From Brevibacterium album DSM 18261 (GTDB lineage Bacteria > Actinomycetota > Actinomycetes > Actinomycetales > Brevibacteriaceae): a stretch of 64,000 bases of DNA. The notes below the pieces were generated by a model. That model was not told the DNA's origin. It searched no databases and was given only the letters and a program-made list of their open reading frames with translations. Numbering within the stretch: position 1 is the first letter of the stretch; the number at the start of each line of letters is the position of its first letter. Below are positions 22,879 to 30,897 of this stretch, in pieces. A program made the position numbers and the translations under genes. The stretch is from assembly GCF_000426445.1 (NCBI RefSeq), contig NZ_AUFJ01000009.1, positions 186,001-250,000 of the forward strand, written 5' to 3'.

Positions 22879-22961
22879 TCACTTCCCCTTCGTGTGCGTT
22901 GATCCTGTGACGATGCCGCGCCGCGCGGGGGCGGAACGGCGTCGCGTCAGCGAGGAAGCGG

Positions 22962-23255
22962 TCAGGAGATGACTGCGAGGACGTCGCGCGCCGAGAGGAC
23001 GAGGAACTCCTCGCCGCCGTACTTGAGCTCGGTGCCGCCGTACTTGGAGTAGACGACCTTGTCGCCCTCCTTGACGTCCAGCGGGATGCGGGAGCCGTTG
23101 TCTGCGACGCGGCCGGGGCCCACTGCCACGACCTCACCCTCCTGCGGCTTCTCCTTGGCGGTGTCGGGGATGACCAGGCCCGAGGCCGTGGTCTGCTCTG
23201 CCTCGACCTGGCGGATGACGATGCGATCCTCGAGCGGCTTGATGGAGACCGACAT
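22962..23255 (-). CDS. groES: Co-chaperonin GroES (Hsp10)
   Basis: A 97-aa co-chaperonin that caps GroEL. It begins [20 protein letters not shown], with the mobile loop [27 protein letters not shown] and the roof/closing strands [20 protein letters not shown] follow. The length is typical. It is the first gene of the groESL operon, preceded by a leader of about 150 nt downstream of the CIRCE-flanked promoter. Confidence 0.97.
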   Translation of the reverse strand: MSVSIKPLEDRIVIRQVEAEQTTASGLVIPDTAKEKPQEGEVVAVGPGRVADNGSRIPLDVKEGDKVVYSKYGGTELKYGGEEFLVLSARDVLAVIS

Positions 23256-23380
23256 GTGCGGACACTCTCCTTATGACGAAGGTTTGTCTTGTCGTCGTGC
23301 GACGCGTGAGCCTCCACGCGGGATTCCGCGATTCGCCGCCCGTCGTCGCGGGTGCCGGGCAGCAGGCCGGTGTCGCACAG

Positions 23381-23407
23381 TTAGCACTCACATGGCGCGT
23401 GTGCTAG
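23381..23407 (-). promoter_or_regulatory. CIRCE element 1 (HrcA operator) of groESL
   Basis: TTAGCACTC at 23381-23389, nine bases, then GTGTGCTAG at 23399-23407. The consensus is TTAGCACTC-N9-GAGTGCTAA: one arm is perfect and the other matches 7 of 9. It lies just downstream of the -10 box, over the likely transcription start. HrcA bound here blocks groESL until heat stress. Confidence 0.9.
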
Positions 23408-23411
23408 CTCG

Positions 23412-23440
23412 ACTCTAATTCCGCACTGGCACTCGTGCAA
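23412..23440 (-). promoter_or_regulatory. groESL promoter
   Basis: On the minus strand TTGCAC (23435-23440) and TAGAGT (23412-23417) are 17 bp apart. The -35 box is inside CIRCE element 2, and CIRCE element 1 begins about 5 bp after the -10 box, so HrcA could clamp the promoter from both sides. Confidence 0.7.
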
Positions 23441-23452
23441 CTCGAGTGCCAG
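23426..23452 (-). promoter_or_regulatory. CIRCE-like element 2 of groESL
   Basis: CTGGCACTC at 23426-23434, nine bases, and GAGTGCCAG at 23444-23452. The arms are perfectly complementary with the exact N9 spacing of CIRCE, and each differs from the consensus at two positions. It overlaps the -35 box. Confidence 0.8.
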
Positions 23453-23494
23453 GCCGCGGACGCGCTCTCAGCGGACTCCCGGAGAAGTGCGAAT

Positions 23495-23538
23495 AGCCGC
23501 GGCCGAGGCGGGACCTGAGTCCCGCCTCGGCCGCGGCT
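23495..23538 (-). terminator. Strong GC hairpin after first Rpf-like gene
   Basis: A perfect 19-bp stem (23495-23513 with 23520-23538) and 6-nt loop lie 18 bp past the stop of the Rpf-like gene at 23556. There is no U-run, as is common in actinobacterial terminators. It would insulate the groESL promoter from upstream transcription. Confidence 0.75.
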
Positions 23539-23555
23539 CCCGTGCATCACGGGGA

Positions 23556-24722
23556 TCAGCCCACGCCCACCATGCCGGCGCACTCCCACTGGCTCCAGCC
23601 GTGGCGCTCCTGCAGCATCTTGGCGCGCATGAACTGCTCCTGCGGTGAGGCATCGGCAGGATTGCCGGAGCCGCCCACGCCCTCCCACGTGGGGATGCCG
23701 AACTGGAAGAGGCCGAAGTACCTGTTGTTGGACCGGTTCACGGCCTTGGGGTTGAACTCGGACTCGCACTGGACGATCTTGTACCAGGGGCTCGAGGGTC
23801 CGCCGAGCATCTCCTTGATCGCGGCCGTGGACATGGTCCCGCCCTCCTGGCCGTCCGGCGAGATCTCGTAGCTGTCGGGGTCCGTGGGGTCACCGGTGCC
23901 GACGAGGACGATCTCCTCCTTCGGCTCCTCCAGGACCTTCTCGTCCGTCTCGACTCGGGAGACCTCCTCGCCGTCGATGAGCCCGATCTCGTAGGTGACC
24001 TCGCGCTTGCCGTCCGCGCCCTTCTGCTCGACCTTCTTCCCGCCCTCGACCATCCTGTCCGTCTTCTTCTCGGTGACCTTCTTCTCCACGGTCTCCTCGA
24101 CGGTCTCCGTCTTCGTCTCGGTGCGGAGCACATCGACGGTCTGCCCCGAGGCGATGGGGGCGGTGAGCGGCGAGGAGACGATGTCCGTGTCCTCGACGGC
24201 GACGCCGGCGAGCTCGAGCGCCTCACCCGTCGTCGCGGCGGTGCCCTGCACCTCATGGGACTCGCCGTCCGCGCGCACCGTGACGGTCTTGGGGGTGACG
24301 ACGGTGAGCTCGGTGGGGGACGCGGGGTCCAGCGGCGCATCGCCGGCGGCGGAGACCTCCGCCCCGGCCGGATCCACGCCCAGGTCCGCGAGCGCCTCGT
24401 CCACCGTGTTCGCATGGGTGGTCTCCTCCGAGGCCACGCCGTCGAGACTGAGCGCCACGCTCTTCTGCGTGTTCACCACGATGTCCATGCCGCGGGTCAC
24501 GGAGGCCTCCCCGCCCGGCTGGATGCGGTCCTCGCCGGAGAGGTCGAGGTTCTGCCCGGCGAGCACCTCCTCGACGGAGCCCGCGAAGGTGCGCACCTGC
24601 TGGTGCTGTCCGTCGACCACGAGGTCGACGCTCTTGTTGAAGCCGACGAAGGCGGCGGTCGAACCCACCAGTGCGGTGATGACGACGGCCTGCCCTGCGA
24701 TCTGGATGCCCTTGCGCTTCAT
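23556..24722 (-). CDS. Rpf-like wall hydrolase with DUF348 and G5 domains (copy A)
   Basis: A 388-aa exported protein with RpfB architecture. Residues 1-28 are a signal or anchor (IQIAGQAVVITALVGSTAAFVG). DUF348 repeats run from about 30 to 195 (for example IQPGGEASVTRGMDIVVN). A G5 domain follows at about 200-275 (TETVEETVEKKVTEKKTD, ADGKREVTYEI). The C-terminal lysozyme/transglycosylase-like domain is at 315-388, with Glu in YKIVQCESEFNP as probable catalytic residue, YFGLFQFGIPTWEGVG, and a closing Cys pair. It probably cleaves peptidoglycan for growth resumption. The start follows GGGGGAG. It is a tandem paralogue of the next gene. ATG chosen over an upstream open frame of 38 codons that lacks export features. 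Confidence 0.88.
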   Translation of the reverse strand: MKRKGIQIAGQAVVITALVGSTAAFVGFNKSVDLVVDGQHQQVRTFAGSVEEVLAGQNLDLSGEDRIQPGGEASVTRGMDIVVNTQKSVALSLDGVASEETTHANTVDEALADLGVDPAGAEVSAAGDAPLDPASPTELTVVTPKTVTVRADGESHEVQGTAATTGEALELAGVAVEDTDIVSSPLTAPIASGQTVDVLRTETKTETVEETVEKKVTEKKTDRMVEGGKKVEQKGADGKREVTYEIGLIDGEEVSRVETDEKVLEEPKEEIVLVGTGDPTDPDSYEISPDGQEGGTMSTAAIKEMLGGPSSPWYKIVQCESEFNPKAVNRSNNRYFGLFQFGIPTWEGVGGSGNPADASPQEQFMRAKMLQERHGWSQWECAGMVGVG

Positions 24723-24964
24723 GTCTCCCCCGCGGCGCCTGCCGCCGCTGCTCGTGGTGGGTGATGCTCGTGGTGGATGTTGCTGTGTGAGGCGGGTCCC
24801 GGCCGCCGGAGCGCCGGCCTGCGTGCGTCCGGTCACCTGCTGTGCGCCCGGTCACTCACGGCTGGGCGACGCACCGAGCGCCGCGCTCACGATGGTGAGT
24901 GCGGCGCTCGGCAGCGGTCAGGTGTCGGCATGCCGGATGCAGACCACGTGCGGGAGTCCGGGGA

Positions 24965-26158
24965 TCATGCGCAGGACCACTGGCCCCAGCCTGCCTTCTC
25001 CTGCAGGATCTTGGCCCGCTTGAACTGCTCGGTGGGATGGGCGTCGATCGGGTTGCCGGAGCCGCCCACACTCCGCCAGGTGGCGAGCTTGAACTGGAAG
25101 AGTCCATAGTGGCCGTTGGGGTTGACCGCACGCGGGTTGAAGGTCGACTCGCACTCGACGATCTTGTACCAGCGGCTGCCGGACCCGCCGAGCATCTCCT
25201 TGATCTCGGCCGTGCTCATGTCGCCGGAGTAGTTGCCGCCTCCGCCGGAGCCGCCGTCATCCGAGCCGCCGGACTCGCCCTCGTCCTCCTTGGGAGCAGG
25301 TGCGGGCGCCGGAGCCTTGGTGCCGACCTTGACGATCTCCTCGACCGGCTCGGCGACGACCTCCTCGGACTTCTTCTCCTTGGAGATCTCCTCGCCGTTG
25401 ACGGTGGTGACGGAGTAGACGATCTCCTTGGAGCCGTCCTTGCCCTTCTGCTCCACCTCGCGCTTGCCGCGCTCGAGCGAATCGTCCTTCTTCTCCGTGA
25501 CCTTCTTCGCGATGGCCTCGGTCTCCGTCTTGTCCTCGGTCTTGGTGCGCAGCACCTCCACCACGCCGCCGTCGAGCACGGGGGCCGAGGCCGGGAGCGA
25601 GAGCGTGTCCGCCTCGCCCAGCTCGACGCCCGCCTCGTCGATGACCTCCTGCGCCGTGGCGGCGGTGATCTCGACCGGCGTCCGCTCCCCGTCCGCGACG
25701 ACCGTGACCGTCTTCGGGGTGATGACGGAGAACTCGCTGTTCTGGCCGTCGGCCAGGCTGGCTTTGAGATCCGCGGAGACCTCCGCGCCCTCCGGGTCCA
25801 CGCCGAGCTCCGCGAGCGCCTGACCCACCGTGTTCGCCGTGGTGCTCTGCGCGGAGGAGACCCCGTCCAGCGTGAGCTGCAGGTCCTTCGAGGTGTTGAC
25901 GACGATGTCCATGCCGCGCGTGATGCTCGCGTCCGCGCCGGGCTGCACCTGGTCACCGGCCTCGACCTCGATCTCCTGGGAGTCCAGGAGATCGGAGACG
26001 CTGCCGGAGAAGGTGCGCACCTGCTCGGACTGGCCGTCGACCACGAGGTTCACCTGCTTGTTGAGGCCCACGAAGGCAGCCGTGCCGCCCACCAGAGCGG
26101 TGATGACGACGGCCTGACCGGCGATCTGCACCTTTCGGTTGCGCAGAGCTGAGATCAC
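24965..26158 (-). CDS. Rpf-like wall hydrolase with DUF348 and G5 domains (copy B)
   Basis: A paralogue of the gene at 23556-24722 with the same domain order: signal (VQIAGQAVVITALVGGTAAFVG), three DUF348 units, G5 (TETEAIAKKVTEKKDD, KDGSKEIVYSVT), a Pro/Ala/Gly/Ser-rich linker near residue 300, and the catalytic domain with Glu in YKIVECESTFNP near residue 336, YGLFQFKLATWRSVGG and a final WGQWSCA. About 397 aa from GTG at 26158; a TTG at 26170 is an alternative and neither has a strong ribosome-binding site. It lies downstream of metG-tatD, the usual actinobacterial place of rpfB, so this copy is probably ancestral and copy A a duplicate. Confidence 0.88.
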   Translation of the reverse strand: MISALRNRKVQIAGQAVVITALVGGTAAFVGLNKQVNLVVDGQSEQVRTFSGSVSDLLDSQEIEVEAGDQVQPGADASITRGMDIVVNTSKDLQLTLDGVSSAQSTTANTVGQALAELGVDPEGAEVSADLKASLADGQNSEFSVITPKTVTVVADGERTPVEITAATAQEVIDEAGVELGEADTLSLPASAPVLDGGVVEVLRTKTEDKTETEAIAKKVTEKKDDSLERGKREVEQKGKDGSKEIVYSVTTVNGEEISKEKKSEEVVAEPVEEIVKVGTKAPAPAPAPKEDEGESGGSDDGGSGGGGNYSGDMSTAEIKEMLGGSGSRWYKIVECESTFNPRAVNPNGHYGLFQFKLATWRSVGGSGNPIDAHPTEQFKRAKILQEKAGWGQWSCA

Positions 26159-26170
26159 GTGAAAGTCCAA

Positions 26171-26289
26171 TCAGAAGACGGGAGGGACGGAACGACTGCA
26201 ACGAGTGTAACCGGTTCGTTATCTAATCGCTACCGCCGTTACAAAGGATGTGACAGAACCCTCGTCGCGCGGGCCTCTGCGCCAGAGAT
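26171..26289 (-). promoter_or_regulatory. Upstream region of Rpf-like copy B
   Basis: A less GC-rich stretch likely to hold the promoter. On the minus strand TAGATA (26220-26225) could be a -10 box. GTCAC-N7-GTAAC (26238-26254) resembles the GTAAC-type half-sites bound by MtrA upstream of wall-hydrolase genes, and an AACCGGTT palindrome lies at 26209-26216. I looked for a ydaO c-di-AMP riboswitch, which precedes rpf genes in some actinobacteria, and did not see one. Confidence 0.3.
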
Positions 26290-26441
26290 CCCAGCTCGCG
26301 CCGTGCCACCCAGCGCCACAGCCGCTCGCCGGTTCCGCGCGTCCCAAGTCCCAGCCCGCGCCTTGTCCCACAGCCCTACAAGTCCTCGCGGGTTCCGCGC
26401 GACCGGCGTCCCAGCCCGCGCCTTACCTCACGGCCTTATAG
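26290..26441. repeat. 60-bp imperfect tandem repeat, about 2.5 copies
   Basis: Units at 26290-26349 and 26350-26409, with a partial third at 26410-26441 reaching the tatD stop. Each unit starts CCCAGC(C/T)CGCGCC and contains GGTTCCGCGCG near position 43. It lies between tatD and the promoter region of the Rpf-like gene. Confidence 0.75.
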
Positions 26442-27389
26442 GTTCCAGGGCCCGAACACGGTCTCTGCGTTGGCCGTCACCTGCTCGCACAGGTCAGCGA
26501 GCTCCTCACCCCGGACCTCGGCCAGTTTCCGGGCCGTGACCGCAGTGAGATAAGGGCCGCCCGGCCGGCCTCGGTGCGGATGCGGGGTGAGGAACGGCGC
26601 GTCCGTCTCCGTGAGCAGCAGCTCGGGCGGCACGAGCGCGGCGGCCTCGCGCAGACCGGAAGCGTTCTTGAACGTGATGTTGCCGGCGAACGACATGAAG
26701 TAGCCGCGCTCCGCGCATTCCCGCGCGAGCGCCGCGTCGCCGGAGAAGCAGTGGAAGACGGTGCGCTCGGGGGCGCCGGCATCGCGGAGCACGCGCAGGA
26801 CGTCGGCGTGCGCCTCGCGGTCGTGGATCTCGAGGGCGAGCCCCAGGCGCTTGGCGATCTCGATGTGCGCACGGAAGGACTCCTCCTGCCATACGCGGGC
26901 CCGCTCGGCGGGCACGGCCACGCCGTTCACCTGGGCCTCATCCAGACGGAACCAGTCGAGGCCGGTCTCCCCCACGACGCGCATGCGCTCGGACCGGCAC
27001 AGCTGCTCGATCTCCGTGAGCGAGTCCTCGAGCACGCCCGCCGCCGCCAGCCGCGGCGCCTCGTTGGGGTGGATCGCCGCCCCGCCGAGCATCCAGTCGC
27101 GACCCGAGGCGGCCTCGGCGGCGACGATCTCCGCCGTCCACCGGGCCGCGCCCATCTCGCACCCGATCTGGACGATCCGGGTCACGCCCGCGGCCTGCGC
27201 GGTGTCGTGGAAGAACGACAGCGGCGGGAAGGACTCGTCCTCGGCCGGGACCACCTCGGGCGCGGGCTCGCCGGCCCTGAGCGGACCGCGTGCACCCACG
27301 CAGATGTCGAGGTGCGTGTGGGTGTCCACGACCGGGAACGGCAGCGCCTCGGGAACCGGCGGGTACTCTCCGGCGGCACGGGAGCCCAT
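26436..27389 (-). CDS. tatD: TatD-family metal-dependent DNase/hydrolase
   Basis: A 317-aa TIM-barrel nuclease. Metal ligands are visible: His residues in VVDTHTHLDI near residue 22, Glu in VVGETGLDWF near 140, His in ALEIHDREAH near 188, His in TVFHCFSGD near 213, and Asp in LLTETDAPFLTPH near 263. TatD proteins are 3'-5' exonucleases implicated in DNA repair and degradation. The ATG at 27389 overlaps the metG stop by 1 bp, so translation is coupled. The frame is open for 88 more codons upstream, inside metG in another phase; these were discarded. The metG-tatD-rpf order is common in actinobacteria. Confidence 0.93.
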   Translation of the reverse strand: MGSRAAGEYPPVPEALPFPVVDTHTHLDICVGARGPLRAGEPAPEVVPAEDESFPPLSFFHDTAQAAGVTRIVQIGCEMGAARWTAEIVAAEAASGRDWMLGGAAIHPNEAPRLAAAGVLEDSLTEIEQLCRSERMRVVGETGLDWFRLDEAQVNGVAVPAERARVWQEESFRAHIEIAKRLGLALEIHDREAHADVLRVLRDAGAPERTVFHCFSGDAALARECAERGYFMSFAGNITFKNASGLREAAALVPPELLLTETDAPFLTPHPHRGRPGGPYLTAVTARKLAEVRGEELADLCEQVTANAETVFGPWNL

Positions 27390-28942
27390 CAGGCCCGGAC
27401 CGCTTCCGCGGGCGCGTCCTCCACGTGCTTGGGGAAGACCGGCTCCGGAGCGGGCAGCTGCGTACCCGCCGCCACGGGCGATTCGAGAGCCGCGAAGGTG
27501 CGTGCATCCTCGGCGACGGCCAGCTGATCGAGGATCCGCGAGGCGGACTCCGGCATGACCGGCTGCACGAGGAGCGTGACCCGGCGGACGACGTCGAGCG
27601 TCACGGCCAGGACCGTCGCCATGCGCGCGGGATCCGTCTTCTTCAGCTTCCACGGCTCCTGGGCGCTGAAGTAGCGGTTGGCTGCGGAGAGCACCTTCCA
27701 GGCCGCTTCGAGATAGAGGTGCAGGCTCTGGACCTCGACGTGCCTCCGGGCGGTCCCATGGAGAGCGCGCGCGGCGGCGAGCAGCTCCTCGTCCTCCGCG
27801 GTGAGGTCCGCGAGCTCCGGCATGATGCCGTCGAGGTTCTTCCGCACCATCGACAGCGAGCGCTGGGCCAGGTTGCCGTACTCATTGGCGAGGTCCGCGT
27901 TCTTGCGGGTGATGATGCCCTCGGCGGAGTATGAGCCGTCCTGGCCGTAGGGGATCTCGCGCAGCACGAAGTAGCGGACGGTGTCGAGGCCGAAGGAGTC
28001 CACGAGGTCGTAGGGATCCACGACATTGCCCACGGACTTCGACATCTTCTCGCCGCGGTTGAACAGGAAGCCGTGGGCGTGCACGCGCCCGGGCAGCTCG
28101 ATGCCGGCGCTCATGAGGAAGGCCGGCCAGTACACGGCGTGGAAGCGCAGGATGTCCTTGCCGATGATGTGGACGTCCGCCGGCCACAGCTGGGCGAACC
28201 GCTCCGAGCCGACGTCCGGGAAGCCCGCGCCCGTGAGGTAGTTGGTGAGCGCATCCACCCACACGTACATGACATGGCGCTCATCGCCGGGCACGGGGAC
28301 GCCCCAGTCGAAGGTGGTGCGGGAGATCGAGAGGTCCTTGAGCCCCGAGGCCACGAAGGAGGCGACCTCGTTGCGGCGCGCGTCCGGGCCCACGAACTCC
28401 GGGTGCTCGCGATAGAGCTCCAGCAGCGGCTCCTGGTACCGGGACAGGCGGAAGAAGTAGGACTCCTCCTCCGTCCACTCGACGGGCGTGCCGGTGCTGA
28501 GGGAGTACCGGACGCCGTCCTCCCGGACCTCGGTCTCCTCCTCCTGGTAGTAGGCCTCGTCGCGCACGGAGTACCAGCCGGAGTAGGAGTCGAGGTAGAT
28601 GTCCCCGGCTTCCTCCATGCGCTGCCAGATCGCCTGGCAGGCCGCGTGGTGATCCGCATCCGTGGTGCGGATGAAGCGGTCGTAGGAGGAGCCGAGGAAG
28701 TCCTGCAGCGCGCGGAAGGCCGCGGCGTTGCGGTCGGCGAGCTGGCGGGCTGTGATGCCCTCCTTCTCCGCCGTCTGCTGCATCTTCAGGCCGTGCTCGT
28801 CCGTGCCCGTCATGAAGTAGACGTCCTCGCCGTCGAGCCGGTGGAAGCGGGCCATCGTGTCCGCCGCGATGTATTCGTAGGCGTGGCCGATATGGGGGGT
28901 GCCGTTGGGGTACGCGATCGCGGTGGTGATGTAGAACGTCAT
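27389..28942 (-). CDS. metG: Methionyl-tRNA synthetase
   Basis: A 517-aa class I aminoacyl-tRNA synthetase charging tRNA-Met. The HIGH motif is PHIGHAYEY at residues 16-24, and KMSKS is [10 protein letters not shown] near residue 299. [11 protein letters not shown] and [13 protein letters not shown] are family motifs. The connective-peptide region ([18 protein letters not shown]) has no Cys pairs, so this is the zinc-free short form. No C-terminal tRNA-binding (EMAP) domain. The ATG at 28942 begins [14 protein letters not shown], the usual N-terminus; the frame continues upstream without homology. First gene of metG-tatD. Confidence 0.97.
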   Translation of the reverse strand: MTFYITTAIAYPNGTPHIGHAYEYIAADTMARFHRLDGEDVYFMTGTDEHGLKMQQTAEKEGITARQLADRNAAAFRALQDFLGSSYDRFIRTTDADHHAACQAIWQRMEEAGDIYLDSYSGWYSVRDEAYYQEEETEVREDGVRYSLSTGTPVEWTEEESYFFRLSRYQEPLLELYREHPEFVGPDARRNEVASFVASGLKDLSISRTTFDWGVPVPGDERHVMYVWVDALTNYLTGAGFPDVGSERFAQLWPADVHIIGKDILRFHAVYWPAFLMSAGIELPGRVHAHGFLFNRGEKMSKSVGNVVDPYDLVDSFGLDTVRYFVLREIPYGQDGSYSAEGIITRKNADLANEYGNLAQRSLSMVRKNLDGIMPELADLTAEDEELLAAARALHGTARRHVEVQSLHLYLEAAWKVLSAANRYFSAQEPWKLKKTDPARMATVLAVTLDVVRRVTLLVQPVMPESASRILDQLAVAEDARTFAALESPVAAGTQLPAPEPVFPKHVEDAPAEAVRA

Positions 28943-29146
28943 AGTGCCGCTCAGTCTAGCGATGCGCACACGACGGCACGCACGCGCGCCGTCCCATACG
29001 CTCGCCCCGTGCACCGGTGCCGTCCCACCCGTTCGTCTCCACACGCATTCGCACCTCCCCACCCGAAATGCCGCCGGACGCCACGACGCATCGGTGCGGC
29101 CAGCGGCACGAGGGGTGGCTGACGCTCAATGCGGGGTGGCCGGCGC

Positions 29147-29998
29147 TCACTTCTGCCGGAGATAGGCCTCGTAGACCTCGCGCGTGCGCAGTCCGTGCGC
29201 GGCGGCCACCTCGGCGGCCGCCTGCTTGGCCCGCTCCCCCGCCTCGACGCGGGCTGCGACCTCACCGGAGACGGCCTCGGGCGCGGGGGCGGGCTGCGGC
29301 GCACCGGGTGCCACGACGAGGCAGATCTCACCGCGCAGTCCTTCGGCGGCAGTCTCGGCAAGCTCGCCGAGGGTGCCGCGGAGCACCTCCTCGTAGGTCT
29401 TCGTGAGTTCACGGCAGAGGACGGCCTCGCGGTCGGCGCCCATGCCCTCGGCGAGATCGCGCAGCGCCTCGGCGATGCGGTGGGGACTCTCGTAGAACAC
29501 GAGGGTCCGCTGCTCCCCGGCCAGCGCTGCGGCGAGCCGGCGCCGCTCCCCCGCCTTGCGCGGGAGGAAGCCCTCGAAGGCCCAGCGGTCGCTCGGGAGG
29601 CCGGACACCGCCAGTGCCGTCACCGCGGCCGAGGCGCCGGGCACGCTCGTCACGGCGAGTCCCCTCCCGGCTACCTCCCGCACGACGCGGTAGCCGGGAT
29701 CGGAGACGGCCGGCATGCCCGCGTCCGTGAGGAGGACGACGGTGCGACCGGCGGCCACATGATCCGCGAGCTCGGGGGCGCGGGCGGCCTCATTGTGGTC
29801 GAACAGGCTGAGCACCGTCGCCTGCGTGCGCAGCCCGAGGCGCTCGCACAGGGCGTGGAAGCGGCGAGTGTCCTCGGCGGCGATGACGTCCGCGGACTCG
29901 ATGGCGCTGCGCATGCGCGGGCTCGCATCGTCGGCGTTCCCGATGGGCGTGCCGACGAGCACGAGCGCACCGCCCTCGGCGGTCCTGTCTGCGGCCAC
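29147..29998 (-). CDS. rsmI: 16S rRNA 2'-O-ribose C1402 methyltransferase
   Basis: A 283-aa SAM-dependent tetrapyrrole-methylase-fold enzyme that methylates the ribose of C1402 in 16S rRNA. LVLVGTPIGNADD starts at residue 12, IAAEDTRRFHALC near 40, LLTDAGMPAVSDPG near 84, VPGASAAVTALAVSG near 112, and FYESPHRIAEAL near 162. GTG at 29998 is the first start in line with the family N-terminus; the open frame to 30232 overlaps the next gene. It follows the DUF4190 gene by 5 bp. Its divergence from pmt is a conserved actinobacterial arrangement. Confidence 0.95.
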   Translation of the reverse strand: MAADRTAEGGALVLVGTPIGNADDASPRMRSAIESADVIAAEDTRRFHALCERLGLRTQATVLSLFDHNEAARAPELADHVAAGRTVVLLTDAGMPAVSDPGYRVVREVAGRGLAVTSVPGASAAVTALAVSGLPSDRWAFEGFLPRKAGERRRLAAALAGEQRTLVFYESPHRIAEALRDLAEGMGADREAVLCRELTKTYEEVLRGTLGELAETAAEGLRGEICLVVAPGAPQPAPAPEAVSGEVAARVEAGERAKQAAAEVAAAHGLRTREVYEAYLRQK

Positions 29999-30003
29999 CC
30001 CGC

Positions 30004-30780
30004 TCAGGCCCCGGCCGCGGCGAGGGAGCCCGCCCCCAGGAAGATGAAGAGCACGATCATGAGGCCGAAGTACAGGAGCCAGCCGATGGTGACCACATAG
30101 CCGATGATGAGGCCCGTGAGCGCCATGCCCCCGCCCTGCTCGCCGGTCCGGGCGATCTGGCTGCGCGCGATGTGCCCGCAGATGATGCCGGCGAGGGCGG
30201 AGATGCCCGTGAAGAGACCCGCGAGGCCGCACACGAGGGCGACGATCGCCATGGCGTTGGTGGGGCGGTAGGCCGGGGGCTGCCCGTAGCCGCCGTACCC
30301 GGCGGCGCCGTAGGTGGATGCCCCGTAGGCGGCGGCGCCATAGGGGTCGATGCCCTGGCCCGCCGCGGGGTACGACTGCGGTGCGGAGGCGCCGTAGGCG
30401 GGCAGGCCGTAGCCGGAGCCCTGCCCCGCCGGGGAGGAGCCGTAGGGGGCCGAGCCGTAGGGGTCGGAGCCGTACGCAGCGGAGCCGGAGGCGCCTGCGC
30501 CGAATGGGCCCGGGCCATAGGGGCCGCCCGAGGGGAGGCTCTCCTCCGGCGCGGGGATCATATGGGAGGACCCCGAGGTCTCGGCACCGGTGTCGAACGG
30601 GCTGCTGCTGGAGAGCTCTCCCCTGCCGTAGACGAGAGTCGGCTCCTCCGGGCTCACACCGAAGACACGGGTCGGCTCCTCCGAACCCGCACCGTAGACG
30701 GGGTGCGAGTGATCCGGCCCGGAGCCGTAGGACCCGGAGCCGCCCTGCGGATCATAGGGATCGCGTCCGCCTGTGCTCAT
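30004..30780 (-). CDS. DUF4190-type membrane protein with Gly/Tyr-rich N-terminus
   Basis: A 258-aa protein. The first 165 residues are a low-complexity Gly/Ser/Pro/Tyr-rich region with repeated YGxxPYG-like units. The last 85 residues form two membrane helices in DUF4190 style: [18 protein letters not shown] and [18 protein letters not shown], joined by [19 protein letters not shown], a hallmark of the family. ATG after GGAGGAG. Upstream of rsmI with a 5-bp gap, so co-transcribed. Function unknown; the disordered cytoplasmic part could mediate self-association. Confidence 0.75.
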   Translation of the reverse strand: MSTGGRDPYDPQGGSGSYGSGPDHSHPVYGAGSEEPTRVFGVSPEEPTLVYGRGELSSSSPFDTGAETSGSSHMIPAPEESLPSGGPYGPGPFGAGASGSAAYGSDPYGSAPYGSSPAGQGSGYGLPAYGASAPQSYPAAGQGIDPYGAAAYGASTYGAAGYGGYGQPPAYRPTNAMAIVALVCGLAGLFTGISALAGIICGHIARSQIARTGEQGGGMALTGLIIGYVVTIGWLLYFGLMIVLFIFLGAGSLAAAGA

Positions 30781-30884
30781 GCTGGTCTCCTCCCGCCGGT
30801 CCGGCCCCCGCGCACCGGGGCCCGCGCTCACAGCACGTCAAGGCTACTGCGCCCGAGGCTCCCCGGTACAGCCGGACCCGCAAG

Positions 30885-30890
30885 TACACT
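30885..30890 (+). promoter_or_regulatory. -10 box of a probable leaderless pmt transcript
   Basis: TACACT ends 7 nt before the GTG start of pmt, and no ribosome-binding site is present. Transcription starting 6-8 nt after a -10 box would begin at the start codon itself, the layout of leaderless mRNAs, which are frequent in actinobacteria. No clear -35 box was found. Confidence 0.5.
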
Positions 30891-30897
30891 GGCGCCT

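Noticed and set aside
26159..26435. ydaO c-di-AMP riboswitch before the Rpf-like gene
   Set aside because: The region has a short promoter-like part and a tandem repeat, but none of the conserved ydaO core could be recognised.
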